64,000 bases of DNA from assembly GCF_014931375.1 (NCBI RefSeq), contig NZ_CP063117.1:1612501-1676500 (forward strand). Direction: 5' to 3'. Shown here in pieces: positions 61,129 to 64,000 of the stretch (its first letter is position 1; every line of letters starts with the position of its first letter). The notes beneath the pieces are model-generated. The model worked only from the letters and a program-made list of their open reading frames with translations. It searched no databases and was not told the DNA's origin. A program made the position numbers and the translations under genes. This stretch comes from Haemophilus parainfluenzae (GTDB lineage Bacteria; Pseudomonadota; Gammaproteobacteria; Enterobacterales; Pasteurellaceae).

Positions 61129-62065
61129 TTTAAAAAATAAACTGAATCCTATTGTTGAACTGATCAAAGATAAAAACGACGTATTTTATTTTGACTACCC
61201 GCTTCATTTGAACGTGGGCGATTTATTGATTTATCACGGCACAGAACAATTTTTCAAAGATCTCCACATTAACGTGACCTTAAAACGCTGTGAATATGAT
61301 TTAGATCTTAAAGAAGTCAAAGCAAAAATTACACCGAACACTACCATTCTTTTACATGGTGGTGGCAACTTTGGTGATCTTTATCCGCAGCATCAAAAGA
61401 TCCGTGAAGAAATGGTGACCCATTTCCCGAATAATCGCATTATTGTGTTACCACAAACCGCTTATTTTAAGCACGAAGAAAATCTGCAAAAATCAGCCGC
61501 ACTTTTCCGTAGCCACAGTGATTGCCATCTACTAGCTCGCGATGAAAGAACGGAGAACTTATTTGCACAATTTTCTGATCATGTTTATTTATCACCGGAT
61601 ATGGCACATCAGCTTTATGGCACGATGGAAACCAAGCAAGGCACAACGGGTGAACAACTTTATTTCTTGCGTAAAGACATTGAAGCAAGTGATGTAGAGA
61701 AAAATATCCTCGCGCAACTGCCCGCCAACAGCAATGTAAAAGACTGGGAAGACATTCTTTCAACCGAAGATGATGTGGTTTTAGCATTAAGTTGGCGAAT
61801 GAGTAAAATGGCCAATAAATTTGGTTTAAGTTGGCTAAAAGATCTCTGCCATCAATTCTGGTATGCCTATACTCAGCACATTGTAAAACGTGTTGCGCAA
61901 GTATTCTTAGCGAACGACAAAGTGACCACAACTCGCTTACATGGTCATATTTTCTCTTGCTTGTTAGAAATTCCAAATCGTGTTTGCGATAACTCTTATG
62001 GTAAAAATAGCAGCTATGCGAAATTGTGGACTAAAGAGTTGGATTTTGTTGAATTGGATAAATAA
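61109..62065 (+). CDS. Polysaccharide pyruvyl-transferase family protein
   Basis: The 318-residue protein matches the CsaB/WcaK-type family that adds ketal pyruvate, or acts as a transferase, on surface glycans. Landmarks: FDYPLHLNVGDLLIYHGTE, LLHGGGNFGDLYPQHQKIRE and the carboxy-terminal TTRLHGHIFSCLL. It overlaps the flippase gene by 20 bases and the next gene by one base. It probably modifies the glycan unit that the flippase moves; the acceptor is unknown. Confidence 0.88.
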   Translation: MNQLLIDLKNKLNPIVELIKDKNDVFYFDYPLHLNVGDLLIYHGTEQFFKDLHINVTLKRCEYDLDLKEVKAKITPNTTILLHGGGNFGDLYPQHQKIREEMVTHFPNNRIIVLPQTAYFKHEENLQKSAALFRSHSDCHLLARDERTENLFAQFSDHVYLSPDMAHQLYGTMETKQGTTGEQLYFLRKDIEASDVEKNILAQLPANSNVKDWEDILSTEDDVVLALSWRMSKMANKFGLSWLKDLCHQFWYAYTQHIVKRVAQVFLANDKVTTTRLHGHIFSCLLEIPNRVCDNSYGKNSSYAKLWTKELDFVELDK

Positions 62066-62808
62066 TGTTTGAATTGAAAAAACTCATTACCGCCATGATT
62101 CTTCCCCCATTTAATATTTTAATTTTGTGGGGGCTATCTCTTATTCTAGCTAAATTCAATTTTAAAAAATTAAGCCGAATTTCGACCGCACTTGGTTTCT
62201 CACTACTCTATCTTTTAAGTATTCCTTACACTGCACAAGTACTTAAAGACAGTCTCATTACTGAAGATCATTTAACACTGCAAGATTATCAACAAGCTCA
62301 AGCGATCGTTTTACTGGGTGGTGGTTTACGTGATAGCAAAGAGCTTTATGCGCCATTAGCTTCAACGGGTATTCAACTTGAACGCTTACGTTATGCCGCT
62401 TTCTTACAAAAAGAAACGCACTTGCCACTATTGATTACAGGGGCGAGTCCAACTGGTGCCATTGAGGCCAAAATCGCCGCAGAAGAGCTCCAAAACTTCT
62501 TTAATGTGCCAACTAAATGGATTGAACCTAAAGCACTTACCACCAAAGAAAATGCCCTTTTCACCAAACAAATATTGGAAAAAGAAGGTATTCATAAAAT
62601 TATTTTAGTTACCAATGAATGGCATATGCAACGTGCAAAATTATTATTCCAACAACAAGGCTTTGATGTGTTACCTGCAAGTGTAGGTGAAGGCATTACG
62701 CCTGACAGTTATGGACTTAATATGATGCATTTTATTCCGCAAGGTGGCGCAATTACGAAAAATATGCAATTACTCAAAGAGTGGATTGGATATTGGAAAG
62801 AGCGCTAA
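62065..62808 (+). CDS. YdcF/ElyC-like DUF218 membrane protein
   Basis: The 247-residue protein has two amino-terminal membrane helices and a DUF218 domain with AIVLLGGGLRDSKELYAP and ILVTNEWHMQRAKLLFQQQG. Its relative ElyC acts in envelope/undecaprenyl-carrier metabolism in E. coli, which would fit next to a lipid-linked sugar flippase. The start overlaps the preceding stop by one base. An uptake signal (62185-62193) encodes STAL; another overlaps the stop. Confidence 0.88.
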   Translation: MFELKKLITAMILPPFNILILWGLSLILAKFNFKKLSRISTALGFSLLYLLSIPYTAQVLKDSLITEDHLTLQDYQQAQAIVLLGGGLRDSKELYAPLASTGIQLERLRYAAFLQKETHLPLLITGASPTGAIEAKIAAEELQNFFNVPTKWIEPKALTTKENALFTKQILEKEGIHKIILVTNEWHMQRAKLLFQQQGFDVLPASVGEGITPDSYGLNMMHFIPQGGAITKNMQLLKEWIGYWKER

Positions 62809-62856
62809 AGTGCGGTCAAAAGATCACAAATTAGATAATGTTAAGAGGAAGAAAAC

Positions 62857-63519
62857 ATGAGTCAAATTACACGCGAACAGATGCTTCAGGTATTCGAAAA
62901 TCGCTGTTCCACACGTTATTACGATCCGAATAAAAAAATTAGCCAAGAAGATTTCGCGGCAATTTTAGAATTTGCTCGTTTATCACCAAGTTCAGTCGGT
63001 TCTGAGCCATGGAAGTTCTTAGTTATTCAAAATAAAGCATTGCGCGATAAGCTCAAACCTTTTAGCTGGGGTATGCAATATCAATTAGATGATTGTAGTC
63101 ATTTAGTGATCATTCTTGCGAAGAAAAATGCTCGATATGACACGCCTTTCTTCCGTGATGTGGCGGTGCGTAGAGGTTTACAAGGAGAGCAATTAGAAAA
63201 AGCCTTGGAAAAATATAAAGGCTTACAAGAAGTTGAAATGAAAACCGCAGAAAGCGAACGAGCATTATTTGACTGGACAAGCAAACAAACCTACATTGCA
63301 TTAGCGAATATGCTAACTGGTGCTGCCGCTATCGGTGTAGATTCTTGCCCTATTGAAGGCTTTAACTACGATAAAATGAATGAAGTTTTAGCCGCTGAAG
63401 GCCTCTTTGATCCAAATGAATGGGGCGTATCCGTGGCAGCAACATTTGGTTATCGAACGAGAGACATTACCAAAAAATCTCGTAGACCAATTGAAGAAAT
63501 CGTTACTTGGGTTGAATAA
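62857..63519 (+). CDS. NAD(P)H nitroreductase, NfsB-like
   Basis: The 220-residue flavoprotein has the FMN-binding start RCSTRYYDPNKKIS, LSPSSVGSEPWKFLVIQN and GIDSCPIEGF-like GVDSCPIEGFNYDKM. It closely resembles the H. influenzae nitroreductase HI1278 (recalled). It reduces nitro-compounds or quinones; the physiological substrate is unclear. AGAGGAAG precedes the ATG. Confidence 0.92.
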   Translation: MSQITREQMLQVFENRCSTRYYDPNKKISQEDFAAILEFARLSPSSVGSEPWKFLVIQNKALRDKLKPFSWGMQYQLDDCSHLVIILAKKNARYDTPFFRDVAVRRGLQGEQLEKALEKYKGLQEVEMKTAESERALFDWTSKQTYIALANMLTGAAAIGVDSCPIEGFNYDKMNEVLAAEGLFDPNEWGVSVAATFGYRTRDITKKSRRPIEEIVTWVE

Positions 63520-63536
63520 TCTATTTTCAAATAAAT

Positions 63537-63559
63537 GGGCAGCAAACGCTGCCCTTTTC
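63537..63559. terminator. Terminator between nitroreductase and rcnA-like genes
   Basis: Stem GGGCAGC/GCTGCCC with AAAC loop, then TTTTCTTT. It lies between convergent genes. Confidence 0.9.
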
Positions 63560-63560
63560 T

Positions 63561-64000
63561 TTACCCACCAAACAAGGCTGCGCCACCTGTTACAGCCCCC
63601 ATCGAGCCATATAACAAGCTTAGTGCAAAAAAGATCATAATTGCGCCCGCAATGCATTTAATCATGGCCTCACCTTTTTGATTAGAACCAGTTAAACCGT
63701 ACCAATGGCCTAATCGCGTTGCGACATTTCTCGCATAGCGCACTAACGCAGCAAAAAGTGAAAGCATTAATCCTGTGCCCAGAGACATGGCAAACGTAGC
63801 TACAATTCCCCACCAATAAAGATCCAGCATATAAGCGAGAAAGAGCACAAAAATAGCGCCACTACACGGTCGCATACCAATAGTCAAAATCACTAAGAGC
63901 TGAGATTTTAAATCACCTGATTGCTTAAGCTGTTGATTATTCGGTAGATGTTGATGCCCACAGCTACACTGTGTTTGGCTTACTTTTCCTTGCCCATATC
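63561..64000 (-). CDS. NicO/RcnA-type nickel/cobalt efflux protein, carboxy-terminal part
   Basis: The open frame enters from the right edge and gives about 146 residues. It holds a cysteine/histidine stretch QTQCSCGHQHLPNN, probably a metal-binding loop, then LLVILTIGMRPCSGAIFVL, the conserved NicO/RcnA helix, and two or three further helices. It resembles the H. influenzae permease HI1248 (recalled). The start lies beyond the window. Confidence 0.88.
   Translation of the reverse strand, partial: YGQGKVSQTQCSCGHQHLPNNQQLKQSGDLKSQLLVILTIGMRPCSGAIFVLFLAYMLDLYWWGIVATFAMSLGTGLMLSLFAALVRYARNVATRLGHWYGLTGSNQKGEAMIKCIAGAIMIFFALSLLYGSMGAVTGGAALFGG

Noticed and set aside
61467-61976. Long minus-strand open frame of 169 codons
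   Set aside because: It is the shadow of the pyruvyl-transferase gene, with no ribosome site and no recognisable domain.
55201-64000. Direct repeat of the tRNA-Val 3' end as an attachment site
   Set aside because: I found no second copy of the T-arm/acceptor sequence to the right of the tRNA in this window.

Overview
The window is a piece of a Pasteurellaceae chromosome of the Haemophilus type. Three things show this. The 9-base uptake signal core AAGTGCGGT (or its complement) occurs about 48 times by eye, the density expected of a naturally transformable Haemophilus. The proteins read as Haemophilus orthologues. Several blocks keep the Haemophilus influenzae gene order (ycgN-family gene next to the glg operon; smrB/prmB/transporter/cysB/rluB/yciO/sucDC; pgi/alr/dnaB/pyk). 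Sucrose genes, which H. influenzae lacks, make a Haemophilus parainfluenzae-like species the best guess (inference).

Layout: 1-8260 is a leftward glycogen operon (glgB-glgX-glgC-glgA-glgP) behind a CRP-type promoter; its first gene, malQ, survives only as a broken amino-terminal stub. Positions 8300-27340 hold housekeeping genes (glnS, metG, argS, mrp, dapD, smrB, prmB), a MacAB-type efflux operon with its own outer-membrane factor, tehB and small lipoproteins. Positions 27357-39334 hold cysB, rluB, yciO, sucCD, a CytX-like permease, sucAB, a ComEA-like protein with a long LEA-like repeat linker, and a Bax-inhibitor-1 family membrane protein.

The most unusual region is 39461-42480. A thiol/methionine-sulfoxide repair operon (msrAB, ccdA-like, TlpA/DsbE-like) sits inside the shell of an IS150-type insertion sequence: one pair of terminal inverted repeats, the start of orfA on the left, the end of orfB on the right, and a 3-bp AAG duplication outside. 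The operon carries an ECF-sigma-type promoter. About 0.8 kb further on, between sfsA and tyrS, a strong promoter overlapped by a Fur box drives a roughly 67-nt untranslated transcript ending in a terminator: a probable iron-regulated small RNA.

Positions 44737-49044 are a sucrose-use cluster (fructokinase, a GST-like gene, sucrose-6-phosphate hydrolase, an MFS sugar transporter) without a PTS permease in view. Then come pgi, alr, dnaB and pyk. After tRNA-Val(GAC) there is an accessory stretch: a Fur-controlled TonB-dependent siderophore receptor, an SbmA/YddA-type ABC protein, a polysaccharide flippase, a pyruvyl-transferase family gene and a YdcF-like gene. The window ends with a nitroreductase and part of a nickel/cobalt efflux gene. 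Many convergent or consecutive genes are separated by inverted uptake-signal pairs that double as terminators.
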